Part shown: positions 22,501 through 35,227 of the stretch, piece by piece | Numbering within the stretch: position 1 is the first letter of the stretch | Layout: the number at the start of each line of letters is the position of its first letter | Assembly (NCBI GenBank): GCA_036245805.1 | Contig: BTRK01000003.1 | Location: forward strand, 29,405,215 to 29,469,214 | Length of the DNA stretch: 64,000 bases | Source of the DNA: Pristionchus mayeri | Lineage: Eukaryota; Nematoda; Chromadorea; Rhabditida; Neodiplogasteridae | Direction: 5' to 3' | Notes under the pieces: model-generated | Databases searched by the model: none | The model's input: only the letters and a program-made list of their open reading frames with translations | What the model was told of the DNA's origin: nothing | Made by a program: the position numbers and the translations under genes

Positions 22501-25500
22501 AATTTAAATACATGCATATCTCATGTTACGAGTAAAGAGTCATGCCTACCGTTCTCAACCATGTAGAATTTCTTTTGTTTTTTTTTCTAAGTCTATTTTG
22601 CGTAATTCTAAAAATTTACTCACTAAAAATCGAACTCATCAGAGTGAAATAACGGGAGACCCCACATGTGGGGTGTTTTTGATTCCTCATGATTAGCTCT
22701 ACAATTGCAACAGGCAGATTTTTGATATTATTTTTAGTATTCGAGTTATCATGAAAAACGTACTTTTTGTTGCACGCTCACGGCCGTTTTTCGAATATTA
22801 AAAACAATATCAAAAATCTGTCTGTTGCAATTGTAGAGCTACTCATGAGGATTCAAAAAACACCCCACATGTGGGGTCTCCCGTTATTTCCCTCCGAGGA
22901 GTTCGATTTTTAGTGAGTACATTTTTAGAATTACGCAAAATAGACTTTAAAAATTCAAAAAAAATTCTACATGGTTGAGAACGGTAGGCTTGACTCTTTA
23001 CTCGTGACAAAAGAGATGTAGGTTTTTAAATTTACATATTTGATATTTTCTACAATGTTATGTCATGTGTTTCACCGATATTATAGAGCACCTTTTTCAT
23101 AGTCTCACCACTCCACTCTAACAAGTGGGCATAAATGAGATTGCTCGAGCGCCGCGACGAACAAAGGAACTCGATCTCTTCCATAATAATTGAAAATGAT
23201 CGTAGAGTCATTGTGTTAATGACTAGGTAATTACATTGCATTTGGCCCATTTATTGAGATCAGATAACTAACTCTGTCTACTTCTCAAATCAGTCATCAC
23301 CTTCTCATTCAAAATTTTGGATTATTATGGTCCGGCGAAGTGAAGAAGTGCCAGATATTAGATAGTAGCGTTGGATAGACTTTCAAAAGGAACTAATGAA
23401 TGAACTAGCACATTTGTATGGAAATTACTCTCAGTTCTCTTCATTTTGTGTACTCTTTCCCTTCCGGAGCGGCCATTTACTGTAATAATGAACTAGTTCA
23501 TTAGTTCCTTTGAAAGTCTAGCATTGGTCGATCTTTGATTGCGAGCACTCGTCGCTCGAGCGGTCCGGAACTGTTTGAATCTTGTTTTTAGAACCCTAAA
23601 AAAGTTGAAATATAAAGCATTCCAAATTTTTCACTGAGCTCATAAATAAAGAGTTCTAAAATGATATGGCCCCCCTCGCTTGACATGAGTGTATTCATAC
23701 CATTCTTGCCTCACTCCCTTCTCAGTCGTGTTCCTCTCCTCTGATCACAGTGAAGTCTCTCTTCTGCTGCGAGATCGACTTCGAGAACGCCGAGAGTGTG
23801 GCAGTGCCGCTGCTGGAGACCATACCGGTGGGTGAGCAACTCATCTTGTCCCCTCCCTCCCCCGTTCAACAATTAAAATCATAGTTCTGACCCATGGAAT
23901 AATAGTTATTGATTGGTATACGGTAATATGGTGACACCTTTCTAACGTCATCAGTCCCCCCTACCGATTTCACAATCCGGACTAACGTACGGACACTGCG
24001 CTTTATATATAGCACGCATATCGCGAGTGAGTGAACGTGTGTGGGAACATTTTGAAAATATTTGCAGCAGATCTGACTTATATTATAATGGTAGAATGCT
24101 TAAGAGAGACTATCTGAGAGAACTAAGCAATACTACCTATATGCCGTACAACGAAAAATAAAGTTCTGATTTTAAGTTCTCCTTAGGCGTAACTTTTCAC
24201 GTAGAGTTCGAAAATCGACCTTACAAAAGCGTTTCTCTGACCCCTCATTTCCTGTGGCACGCCTCAACGGCGAGGTCAGTTTTTGTAAATCGTGAACGGC
24301 TACTCCAAACCTCCTACATGTGTAGTAATTCTGACAGATCTCGATGAGATAAGCATTTTTACTGTTAGAACTGAAAAGCTAGCTCATCTGTGAAAAAAAT
24401 TATGGCAAATAATATGAAAAAAATCATGACCAAATTGACGCCCTGAAATATTTTCCGGTAAAAGGTACAAAATAAACTTTTTCATTCGATTCCTCGTTCA
24501 CAATTACCCCTAGGTGCAAAATTTCGTTTTGATCGGCGTGAACATATGCATTGATTTTAACCTCCGAACAGTGCAAAATCATCGATTTTAGCATCTTCAC
24601 AGCGAAGAAATTTTTTGAAATGCCGTAATTGGCCCTCAGAATGATTTATAATTTCCAAATAACTTCTGTTGTGAATATTAAAATGACTTTGAGCGCATCA
24701 AAACTTATAATTTTGTCACTACGATCTTGCAAAATATCCAACAGGTCAAAATTTTCAAATTGGAAAAACTGCTTCAATTTATGCTTGTATCACCTCATAA
24801 CGTTGTAAAAAAACTCGTAAACAATGAAATACAGTTGTGAGGTACCAGGTTAACGGTATTTATGGCAAAATTGAAAATGGGTTTTTTCATGTTGCGTTTA
24901 GGATGTTGACTTTTCGAAACATCCGAATGGTCGCTCGGATGCTTATTTTTGCTTGTTAAGATATTGATAGTATTGTCTTCAACCAATTTTGTGTGCTATG
25001 CTGACCTTTGGGAGAGTCGTTCTCAATAGTGGCCTGCGTAAAAATGGTCAGTTAGGTCTTCGAACCAGATCTCTAATTCGTAGTTTTCGGATGCGCGCTT
25101 ACATGCAACATCCATTAATGATCTTAAATTATATTTTTAAAAGGACGACATAAAGTTAACGAAAATGAATAAACAGCAGAGTAACATTTGGGATGTTTCG
25201 AAAAGTCAACATCCTCAACGCAACATGAAAAAACCCATTTTTAATTTGGCCATAAATACCGTTAACCTGGTACCTCACAACTGTATTTCATTGTTTGCGA
25301 GTGTTTTACAACGTTACGAGGTGATACAAGTATAAATTGAAGCATTTGAAAATTTTGACCTGTTCGCCATTTTGCATGATCGTAGTGATAAAATTATAAG
25401 TTTTGATGCGCTCAAAGGCATTTTAATATTCACAACAGAAGTTATTTGGAAATTATAAATCATTCTGAGGGCCAATTACGGCATTTCAAAAAATTTCTTC

Positions 25501-28500
25501 GCTGTGAAGATGCTAAAATCGATGATTTTGCACTGTTCGGAGGTTAAAATCAATGCATATGTTCACGCCGATCAAAACGAAATTTTGCACCTAGGGGTAA
25601 TTGTGAACGAGGAATCGAATAGAAAAGTTTATTTTGTACCTTTTACCGGAAAATATTTCAGGGCGTCAATTTGGTCATGATTTTTTTCATATTATTTGCC
25701 TTACTTTTTTCACAGATGAGCTAGCTTTTCAGTTCTAACAGTAAAAATGCTTATCTCATCGAGATCTGTCAGAATTACTATACATGTAGGAGGTTTGGAG
25801 TAGCCGTTCAAGATTTACAAAAACTGACCTCGCCGTTGAGGCGTGCCACAGGAAATGAGGGGTAAGAGATACGCCTTTGTAAGGTCGATTTTCGAACTCT
25901 ACGTGAAAAGTTACCCCTAGGGAGAAAAACCAGAACTTTATTTTTCGTTGTACGGCCTATGGTGAATCCTCTCAGAGAGGCTCTCTTAAGACATGTGATT
26001 TCGAAAAATGTGGGTCATGGGTCCCAGAGCCGGCTTTTAAGAATTTTCCGGTTTTGCGCCTGGCTATACTGTATATAAGCTCCCAGATGAGCTAAAGGGA
26101 TGACATTGAGCTCAAAATGTGCGGAAAAATATTTAGAGAAACTTTCCTGTTGAACTCAATACGATTGGGCAACAATTGAAAACCATACAATTAAAAAACC
26201 GAATTCATTATTTTGCGTTTTCTGGCTAGATAAGTTGGATGACGTTCAAAACGCGAAATTTCCGAACTTTGAAAAATTCGATTTTTTTCAACCTCCTAAA
26301 TTGCCAAGTTGAAAACTTTATAAGTTTTCAACTACCGATTTTTTTCTTTCTATGGACATCCATTCAAAGTGGAAATAAGAATAGGTACCACCGTCAACAC
26401 ATTCTGTCATTATTGGCTTACCAAAGCTTTCCTTGTCCATGATTGGTGTGCCCAAAGTTACTAGTCCAGAGAGTACGATTCGGAATATTTTTAGATGCTG
26501 ACTTAATTTGCATGAACTATTGTGTGTTTTGATAACTCAAAATGATTATTGGCCAGGAAGAGTAAAATACTCGCACCATACTGATTGTGAGTTTTGGATG
26601 CTCTTTAAAACAATTCGAAATTCTCTATCTTCGAAATTTTCATTTTTTTGTAGGGAACATTGCGACTATTTCAAGATTTTTCATTCTTTTTATTTACAAA
26701 ATGATTTTTAGTTAATAAAACATGCTATAGTTCATGTAAATTAAGTCAAAATCGTAATTCCGAATTCATACTCTCTGGGCTATTAAGTTTGGGCACACCA
26801 AACAAGGACAGCTTTGGAAAGCCAATGATGGCAGTATGTATTGACGGTGTCACCTATTCTTATTTCCACTTTGAATGGATGTCCATAGAAAGAAAAAATC
26901 GGAAGTTGAAAACTTATAAACTTGTCAATTTAGGAGGTTGAAAAAATCGAATTTTTCAAAGTTCGGAAATTTCGCGCTCTTGAACGTCATTCAACTTATC
27001 TAGCCGGAAAACGCAAAATAATGCCAAGTGTGGCATATTTGCATTTTGCATTTCCGATTTATCATTTTATGTAAATTCTGCAACCACATAGTTGCGACTT
27101 TGATCGAAAATTTCCGATTCGGAGTCACTTCGAATTCGGTTTTTATATTTTTCTTTCATACATCAGGACTTGTTGTTTCTTAATCTGCATTAAAAATCTG
27201 CTGCGCTCCTCAGGTTGACATAGAAAACATTTTTACCCCTTATATCAAATTTTCAAGGAAATCGGGAGATACGTATAGATCGAAATTTTCAACGAGGATT
27301 TTTCGGTGCTTTTGAGACCAAAAATGAAAAATTTCAGAATAAGTCCAGTTAAAGTGTTTCTCACGTATTTCGACCCGTAGAAAACGAATTTGCACATGTT
27401 TACACTCCAAAACTTGACTAAAAGTTTGTACGATTAAAAAATCGATATTTTTGGCCAAAAAATCTCAACATCACCATATTCTTTTGAAAATTTCGATCTA
27501 TACGTATCTCCCGATTTCCTTGAAAATTTGATATAAGGGGTAAAAATGCACGCGGAATCGAATGAACGTGAAATCAGATTGTAATCTGCCGAAAAAAATT
27601 TCAGGGCGGCAAATTTGAAATTTTGAATGGCCATAACTTTTTTCACAGATGAGCTAGCAGGAAACTTCCAACAGGAAAAATACTTATCTTGTCGAGCTCT
27701 TTCAGAATAACTATAAATGTATGGGGTTTGGAAGCTCCAAACAAAAGTTTCAAAAACCGACCGCCCACTTCGGTGCACCACAGAGAATGAGGGGTCAGAG
27801 ATACGGCTTCCTAAGGTCGATTTTCGTGATCTACGTGAAAAAGTACCCCTAGGAACAAATTTTTATTTTTTCGTTGTACGGACCCTGTAGGGAGTAACTC
27901 GATTCTCTCAGAAATCCTGTGTTAAGCATTCTACCATTATAATATGAGTCAGATCTGCCACAAATATTTTCTAAACGTTCCCGAGGGGATCAATTTTCAT
28001 CCGTGATACACGTGATAGGTATAGATATAGCAAGTAAAATAAACTCAAGATAGATTATGCTAGCTTACAGCCTGAAGAGCTTCTTTAGCCTGGATTTTGA
28101 AGTGCTTCTTCCGAATTTATGCTACAACTAATATTGTATTGGTATTGGGCGCGAGAACCTTCTCATCTTGCGATAACCGCATTACGTGATCAATATTGAT
28201 CGATTGATTGCTGCAGGCGTTGTTTCCCCGACTCGAGTCGCTGGTCTTCGACTGGAATATGGTCGACCCCGCACTCACCATTGATGCGAACGCCAAGAAG
28301 GTCGTAGAGGCCATCGCTGCACTCAAAAGGTGCGTTTTAAATATTTTAATTTTTTAAATATATTTTTTAAATTTAAATGGTATCGTACCATATTAAGTAA
28401 TTTTTGTTGATCAATGCGTTCCTTTTTAAAGATTCAACATTTAAAATTTTGATAATAAAATTTCCATTGCTGTTTATTTTTTAAGTTAGTTTGTCGGAAC

Positions 28501-30985
28501 ATGCGACCCTAATTGCGCCTCCTCGATTTATAAATTCAAAGTCGTAATTTTTCGATTTTACACACAATGTAGATCTGTGCTGTGCTGTGAGGATGAAAGA
28601 TGTTCAGGGTGGGTGCAATCCGCTTTCATCTGCTCTGCCGATATTCAAAGAAATATTATTTTACTAGGCTATTTATCACTTCACAGCTCATTGGGAACTA
28701 TTTTCTATGATCATTACAAAGTACTTTGTGGTAGCTTGTGAGAAGAAATACTCTACTCGGGAGATACTCCCTTTCCAGCTCCCTGCCTCTCTCGATGGTC
28801 GCCATCATTGCCTACACGCCGTGCGGAGAGACGAAGCACGCCGCTGGTTAGTACCTCATCGATCCCACGACGATTGAGTGTCCAGATTACAGTAGTTATC
28901 ATTGATTGAATGAAAACATTATCGTTGTTCGGCAGGTGAACTGGCTCGTACACTGTCCTCCTCCTTCCATCAAGTCTCACTGGTGACATTCGCGACGAGA
29001 GGAGTGCCTGTGGTGAGAATGCCTAAGGGCGCACCTATTTAATAAAACGTACCCATTTTAAGCATTTTTTTGTGTCAAAATTGTAAAAACGTACCCATTC
29101 TGAATGAGTTCATATCAAAAATTTACAAACATGTCCATTTTTTATAATTTTTGTTACCTACCCTTTCGACCGCTGTATGAATTTACCACTCAAAGTGCAA
29201 TGAAACACGAAGAAGTGAAGTAGAACTTGGATATATCTGCGTTTCAACACGATAGCCTTATTTAGAAATGCCCGCTTTAGAACTCTTAATTTTTTAAATC
29301 AGATGTGGAATTACAGCATTTTTATTTTCCGCCTTCTCAAAAATTCTGAAAATATACTATCCCAATTGACTCTCCATTTATATGCATACTTCGTGAAAAG
29401 ATGGATGATTTAATACATAGAAAGGATTTTTATGAGATAGTGCATGCTAGAGAGTGGGCATGAAGCTCCAAGGGTTCATGTTTCAGGACAACCACAACTT
29501 CTCGTTGGTGTTGGGAGGAGAGTCGGCCGATGCACGCGCCACTCTTACCCATCTCATCGTACAACGCAGGTACTGTGTCCTTGATTATCGATTGTTGCGT
29601 TACTGTACAGGGTGGCTGATAAATATTGCGCCACTTCTCTTGTTTCTCAATCGCCATTCTCTGTAGGCACCATTGCATCAAATTTGGTAACTATGTTGGT
29701 AAGGGACAAACGTTATTAGCCTTTAAATATTATCTGGATTGTTCAAGTATTTCAAGAGTTATCACTTCTGAAATATTTTGTTTTGGAATTGGGACTTTTC
29801 TGGGCACATAAACGTATCTGATAGTTTATGCCGACTTACAGCAAGGAATTAGATACAGGACTCATCCATTTATTCCTAATAAGAACAACCATTTACACGT
29901 ATAAATATGTGATCAATTATATTATGAGCCTCGGAACTTTCTCAGAAATGCTTTAAAATTATTTCATTATGAACGGCGCTCTATAAAAATAATAATATTT
30001 CGAAGCCGCATTCTTCGAACACATTAGCTATTGGAATTGTTCTATTTTATGCATGATACTCCATCATTCTTTATTGTGAAAATGCATTCCATTTGCTTGG
30101 GCATATTGATTCGGAACCAGAATAAGTTGCGAAATGCTGCGAAGGGCCGCTTTTAGCGATATTTTGAGGTGCCTACTTCTACTATTAATTCAACGTTTAC
30201 ATTCAATTTGATGCAACAATATTTCATAACTTGACTCTGTTAATAGCTATGCAACATTATACGGCGGTATCAACATTCAGAATAAGAAATTCCGAAAAGT
30301 GAGTTTTTTGCATATGCGTGACTGAAAGTCATCAAATTTATCTCTCTCTGTTTTCAGAGACCCTATATCGCATTTGACAAGATTATCACTTAGTGGAAGG
30401 GTTACTCTTCATATTCACCTCGGTTGCAATTTCGATGGACATTGAGATCATTTTATATATCGAAAAATGTGAACGGCGCATTGAGTAAAAATGTAGACTA
30501 CTTTTTGCCTCCATGCTAAGAGGCCAGTCGATACCATGAAGCCTGCGTCTAGTAATTGTTTTGCACGGTACTGATATATATTTAAACGCAATATGATAAT
30601 TATCCTTTTATTTGTTTGCGAGATATGATTCAAAAGGTGGACGAATATTTATCAGCCACCCTGTAATATGTAGATCATCGATTATCTCTGCCGCTCAGTC
30701 GATGCTGTTGATCGATTCGGACAGCGTCCTCCACCAGACTGGTACGGTCTCACAACAGTTTATTTACTTTGTGTTAGCATTGAATGCTTTCCACTCAAAT
30801 GCTCCGAAATAGAAAATCAGAACATGTAGATTCGGCCAGATCTGAAGGTTGAAGTTATTGTTGTTCGTGGCCCATAACTCTTTCTTCCAGGATCGTTGAT
30901 TGATTTCGGAGGATTCGATCCGAAGTACATCCAGAAAGAGATCGCAGCAAAAGATAAAGAGTTTGAGCAGCAAACTTATGAGTAA
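19561..30985 (+). CDS. Unrecognised 375-aa protein with leucine-rich-like repeats
   Basis: Thirteen exons join in phase: 19561-19620, 19702-19756, 19936-20078, 20401-20493, 20560-20643, 22189-22299, 23725-23827, 28217-28329, 28779-28846, 28936-29012, 29487-29569, 30699-30741, 30891-30985; 1128 nt. The start MASDSLLVWMSSRDSYVESQ resembles a globular N-terminus. The body alternates hydrophobic strand-like and helix-like segments (LVTLDLQRLKQLKPVVVEI, VPLLETIPALFPRLESLVF, MVAIIAYTPCGETKHAAGEL), loosely like irregular leucine-rich repeats. No signal peptide or membrane helix is evident. The tail is Lys/Glu-rich. The gene spans 11.4 kb although the coding part is 1.1 kb, because introns 5, 6, 7 and 11 are filled with foldback and transposon-like elements. 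I do not assign a function; a nematode-specific F-box/LRR-type family is only a guess. Confidence 0.75.
20790..21073. repeat. Foldback repeat in intron 5 of the orphan gene
   Basis: The left arm (about 20790-20930) contains GGAACGATTTATTCAGGCTG, ATTTCGAGTTACTTCCAGCT and CACCTAGCCGTGTTA. The right arm (about 20960-21073) contains their reverse complements. The unique centre is about 30 bp. No coding content. Confidence 0.8.
22303..23360. mobile_element. 1.06-kb palindromic element in intron 6 of the orphan gene
   Basis: The outermost arm GGCACTTCTTCACTTCG (from 22311) is inverted at CGAAGTGAAGAAGTGCC (to 23352). Inner matching blocks include GGAACTCGAT-type sequence, GAAATAACGGGAGACCCCAC and the ACATGTGGGGTGTTTTT region; the centre is near 22780. 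The right half is somewhat diverged. No transposase frame was found. Confidence 0.8.
23376..23520. mobile_element. 145-bp hAT-like MITE
   Basis: The terminal inverted repeats start TAGACTTTCAAA and continue with GGAACTAATGAA on both sides, arms about 36 bp with small indels. Flanks GCGTTGGA and GCATTGGT look like a diverged 8-bp duplication, as made by hAT transposases. Confidence 0.6.
24048..27986. mobile_element. 3.9-kb nested palindromic element in intron 7 of the orphan gene
   Basis: The outer ends match in inversion: GATCTGACTTATATTATAAT and GGTAGAATGCTTAAG on the left versus CTTAAGCATTCTACC-type sequence at about 27930-27945. Inside are at least two further palindromes, 24094-25993 (centre about 25045) and about 26230-27010. 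A partial extra arm at 27600-27900 matches the family seen at 6144-8098 (ACCCCTAGG..., GGTCGATTTTCG, CAGATGAGCTAGC). Around 26030-26110 a segment related to the TMEM33-intron element occurs (CAGAGCCGGCTT, AAGAATTTTCCGGTTTTGCG). This looks like repeated insertion of related elements into one another. No intact transposase. Confidence 0.8.
29608..30663. mobile_element. 1,056-bp Tc1/mariner-type element, non-autonomous
   Basis: Terminal inverted repeats CAGGGTGGCTGATAAATATT on the left and its near-perfect reverse complement on the right, each flanked by TA, the duplication typical of Tc1/mariner transposition. The interior has no long reading frame, so it is a deleted or degenerate copy. It sits in intron 11 of the orphan gene. 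Confidence 0.8.
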
Positions 30986-31267
30986 TTCTAGCTTTAGAAT
31001 AATTGTCATTTTTGTTTGTTTGTTGTTACATGTTGCAGGTTTGTTGATGTTCCGGTTGTCGAAGAAATTTGAGAAATATTTTTATCGTCGTAATCCTCGA
31101 CTAATTTATGGCTTAGATGATATAATACAAGCGTCTAGCCCGAATTCTGTTGTGAAATCAGCACCGGAGTAATGGGAATTATGCTTTCTACTTACAAATC
31201 TCTCTACAAATCATGCAAATTTAGAGAATGTACAATTATACAAAGATATTATACTAGCGAGAGGCGT

Positions 31268-34200
31268 CTATCTACTCATTTCATTAATGACGCATCGCTT
31301 GAAGTCCTTCCACGTCCAGCCACGATCATTCCGAGTCTGCAAAATTCATTTGTCATTTTGCTTTCTTGGCTTCAACACTATATTTATTCAACCTATTTTT
31401 ATGAGACATTTCTCATACGACAAAAAGAGCCAGAAATTTATGTTCCACTACATCGTTGAATTAGTATCTCTGTCTTCCCCCTAGTTGATCTAACCTTGAG
31501 TCCCCTGTGCAATCGATCATTCATCACTGCGAGGAACTCTCGATAGCTCAGTTTCCCGTCGTCGTTGGTGTCGAAGATGGCGAAGATGAGGTCGACCACC
31601 GTGTCAGACAGCTTCTGCAATGGATGAGTGAGCTGGGAAGCGAAAATAAATTATCCAGAAAAAATATTAAAAATAAGGTCCAGGAAATATTTACAAGGTG
31701 CGACCCAGGAAAGCCGATATGTGCCCACAGCCAGGGGCGAATTAATGAACCACATGTATATTTGGTTCGCCATCCCTCCTTCCCTCCCTTTCCCCCTCTA
31801 CCGTACCTCTCCGCAGGTGCACTGGACGGCGCGCGCGAACTCGGCCTTCGTCACTGGCATGTCCGCATTCGTGTAGAGACGGACGGCTGTCGAGAACTGA
31901 AATTAGAGATTCCCATAATTTGGCAAATGCTTCAGATTTCAAGATATTCAAACTGGAAAATGTGAGAAAATTTGACTATATTTTAAAAAGACGACATGAG
32001 CAAAATATTTTATCAATAGACATACCTGCGCGAGGTTGTTGAGGAAGATGGAGAAGGACGCCCATTGCTCGAGCGTGACTCCCTGCGAAGATGCCAAAAT
32101 TAAACACTAGTATCAAGCAAACTTCGTTTTTTTCGCATTTCTTCCCCTCTATAAACTGGTAACATCATGTGCACTTAGTGACCCTATTAGTCAAAAAACA
32201 GTACCTGACTCTCAGCAGTTCTCTCGGCCACCTGATCGATGTACTCTGCATACTCTCCACGATCAAGGATCGTGTACCTGTAATTATGATATCATGTAAA
32301 AATATTAATTATCATTATTGCCCTCTGTCTAATTCTGTCCACTACAATGAGTATCAACATTCCGTCCGGTCCCTCTCTCTCTCCCTTATCAACCGTAGTC
32401 CCTCCCCGTGTCCACGATCTAGACGCACTAATAACTGATTATGGTGCCGAGATTAAGGCTGATAAGACGGGCTAACCGCAACAATTGGTGGAGGTTACAG
32501 TGTCACACTGCAACTCGACAAGGGTCACAGTAGATATCCGTAGGGGTGCAGTAAACGCTTACCGTAGCACCATCAGGGCGAAGTCCACGGGTGAAATCTT
32601 TTTCTTGCCTCGGGCAAACTCGCGAAATTCGATCTCCATCACTTCGTACTGAAGATTATCGTAGAACCTACAAAACTAGCAATTCAAAAACTGTTCATAA
32701 ATTAATGAAATTCTAAAATTCTAAAAACTAACACCATGAAATCATCGAAGCTGAGCGACTCTCGGCCTCGCCTGCCAAAGAGATGGAGAAGAATCGTAGT
32801 GTCTTCTCGCTTCACTTCCTCCTCCGATTTCTGAATTAATTAATAAAGTGTTAATTATGTTAATCTGCTGGATAATTAATATTAGTGAATTAGCTAACAG
32901 AGAATGCGATGGAGTAGTTGTCGGATCCGGAGAAGAGTCGATCCTGCATGTGAGTGACCACGAAGGAGAACTCCGTCAGATCGAGTTGGCATTGCTGCAA
33001 GAAACAATGTTCATAATTCGCCATTGTTATTAGTACCCACTCGCCATTTTATTGCCAGATCACTGTAAGCAACTTGAGTCACGAATTCAACCGGACCATG
33101 AGCAATATATAGATTGCGAACGACAAAAGAGTTCTCTCTATTTTCGGCTTTGCTGTGTTTTTCCAGCTGGCTCGTACCTAATTCAATCGTAAATCTAGCG
33201 AATCTGTAAACAACTGACATCATCCTGATGCTTCTTCGCGTTTCGGGTAGATCGAAGAGAAGACATCAAACTTCGAATCTGCAAAAAAATCCATCTTAAA
33301 TTTATTTATTTTTTTAAACAGGAGTTGGTTTTTTGCACAATGGAGAAATTCCAAGTGAAATACGATCATAAAATGATAATGTAAGCAGTATCTGAATTAG
33401 TCTAGCCATGCAATTATCCATGATAAATCTCGCTATCTGCCAAAATCTCACGAAGTTTTGCCAATGCTACCCAGTCTTATCTCTTGGTAAATAATTTTGA
33501 ATTTGACCGACCAGCAAGAATTCCTCCTTGTCCACTCTTCCACTGTCATCGTCATCGAACATCATGAAGGCTATTCTGAAGCTGTCCCTCGACTCTACAA
33601 CATCTCATTTGCACTTGAATTTGATAACCATCTGTGAAGTTACCCCGATGTATAAAGCACACAAGGAGAAGCGAGTAGAAGGTATCGATTTAGCAGTTGC
33701 GATTCATGAAGCGTGCAAGTTATTAATGTGAGTTGTGGGGAGAAGACAGTGGATATGGGTGGAAAGTGTTCCATGTTGGAGTGGAGTGATGGGAAGAAGA
33801 TATTTTAGCTTACACTCATATACCGTTTTAATTTCAAGACATACTTGGCAAATAGTAGGTGTTTTCATCTGAAATCGGAATTCCGGATAGTATTTTCAAA
33901 ATTACAGTACACCAATAATTAATTCTTCTCGAATTTTGAACAAAAGGTGCAATAAGTCATAAAAGCGAATGTTATTTGCTGTCAATGATAAGCATTTCAA
34001 CTTAAATGTTCTTGCGAGAGTAGATTTGATTAAAAAAAGGACTCACTTGTAAGAAGAGTGACTAGAAAGATGTAGTCTGCATACGAGATGAGGCCGCTCT
34101 GGTCCAGATGTCGGAAGAGGTCACGACCGCCCTGGAATGAGAATTATAGAGGGAGGATACAAGAACATGTACGAACTATTTTTTGATTCGGATAAACACT

Positions 34201-34823
34201 CTTTAGGGTTAAAAAAAAGAAACGCTTTCGAGAAAAATGGTTTTCCCTCTTCTAGACACAGGTTTTCCAATTATAATTTGGCCAGAATGGTATAGAAAAA
34301 CAACCAAAAAATAATTAATACCTTTCGCAGTGGGGGAGTTTTGCCAAGCATCTTCTTGACCTCTGCCTCCTTCAGAACTCTTCGATAAATTCGCTCTGAC
34401 AATATAGAGATGCAATCGTTGACTGAATGAGATGCAATCGTTGACCGGTATAACGTACCTCGAGGAGTGTCTCTTGTGAATGAATCGATGAAATCCATCG
34501 GACTCATGTAGATTACATCGTCGTACTCGATGGAGGCGTATTCGAGAAAGCGCAGCTCCCTCAACATCAAGGATATTGGCAATTCTCCTCCATAGGTTCT
34601 CTCAACAGGGCTACCTCTTGCTCAGTTTGTGATCCGTGTATACGTTGTGCAACCGCTTGTCGATATCACCCAACTGGAACGCCTCTGCTTGTCGTTTCCG
34701 CACGAAACTCGAGATGCAGTATACGGTCACGGCCGCTGTGGCCGACTTGGCCACGTTGAATCGCGCGTTGAAGGCGCCGAAACGGCGGAATCCAGTGCCG
34801 AGTATCCTGCCGGTCCAGCTCAT
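31268..34823 (-). CDS. MICU2/3-type EF-hand regulator of the mitochondrial calcium uniporter
   Basis: MICU proteins sit in the mitochondrial intermembrane space and gate the MCU channel by EF-hand calcium sensing. Fifteen exons on the minus strand join in phase: 34823-34615, 34559-34459, 34395-34322, 34131-34047, 33870-33847, 33594-33512, 33278-33219, 32994-32899, 32830-32733, 32667-32563, 32277-32205, 32082-32026, 31896-31807, 31614-31495, 31336-31268; 447 aa. The N-terminus is basic and mitochondrial-targeting-like (MSWTGRILGTGFRRFGAFNA) with a hydrophobic stretch. Family blocks: SIEYDDVIYMSPMDF, DQSGLISYADYIFLVTLLT, LLHLFGRRGRESLSF. EF-hands: DDDDSGRVDKEEF (about residue 180) and DTNDDGKLSYREF (about residue 405). 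The tail is GWTWKDFKRCVINEMSR. Similarity is closer to MICU2/3 than MICU1. An alternative acceptor for exon 14 would add six residues. It shares a divergent promoter with larp-1. Confidence 0.9.
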
Positions 34824-35227
34824 GACGTCACAGACGACTTGTGAAGAAGCTAGATCTTCAAAATAAAGTTAAACATGTTCGGTAAACTCATCAAAACAGA
34901 AATTCAAAAACAACACTTCATTCGCGTCTTTGTAACCGTTGCCGCGCCAGTATTACACGCTGACGCATATTCAATTTGTGACTGCGTAGAATCCCACTTT
35001 ACACCGAGCGATCAATGGTTAAGCATAGAGGGACGCTACACAGTCCGTCTTGAACCGGAGCTCCGCCCCTTTAGTATTAATTTTTGCGTGATTTTTATCA
35101 TTATCGATTGTTTTCTTTGTGAATTTTACGTATTGATCGGGTCGAGCGATGTGCTAGGTTACATATGATCATCTTTGCAGGTGTAACGCGGTTTATATCA
35201 GCGCGTTGTGAGGGGGGATACATAAAT
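34824..35227. promoter_or_regulatory. Divergent promoter of the MICU and larp-1 genes
   Basis: Only 404 bp separate the two start codons, so the genes must share this region. The CATCTTTGCAG acceptor at about 35170-35180 probably receives a spliced leader or ends a 5' UTR intron of larp-1. A near-copy of most of the region is found inverted at 15054-15437. Promoter boundaries are inferred. Confidence 0.6.
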
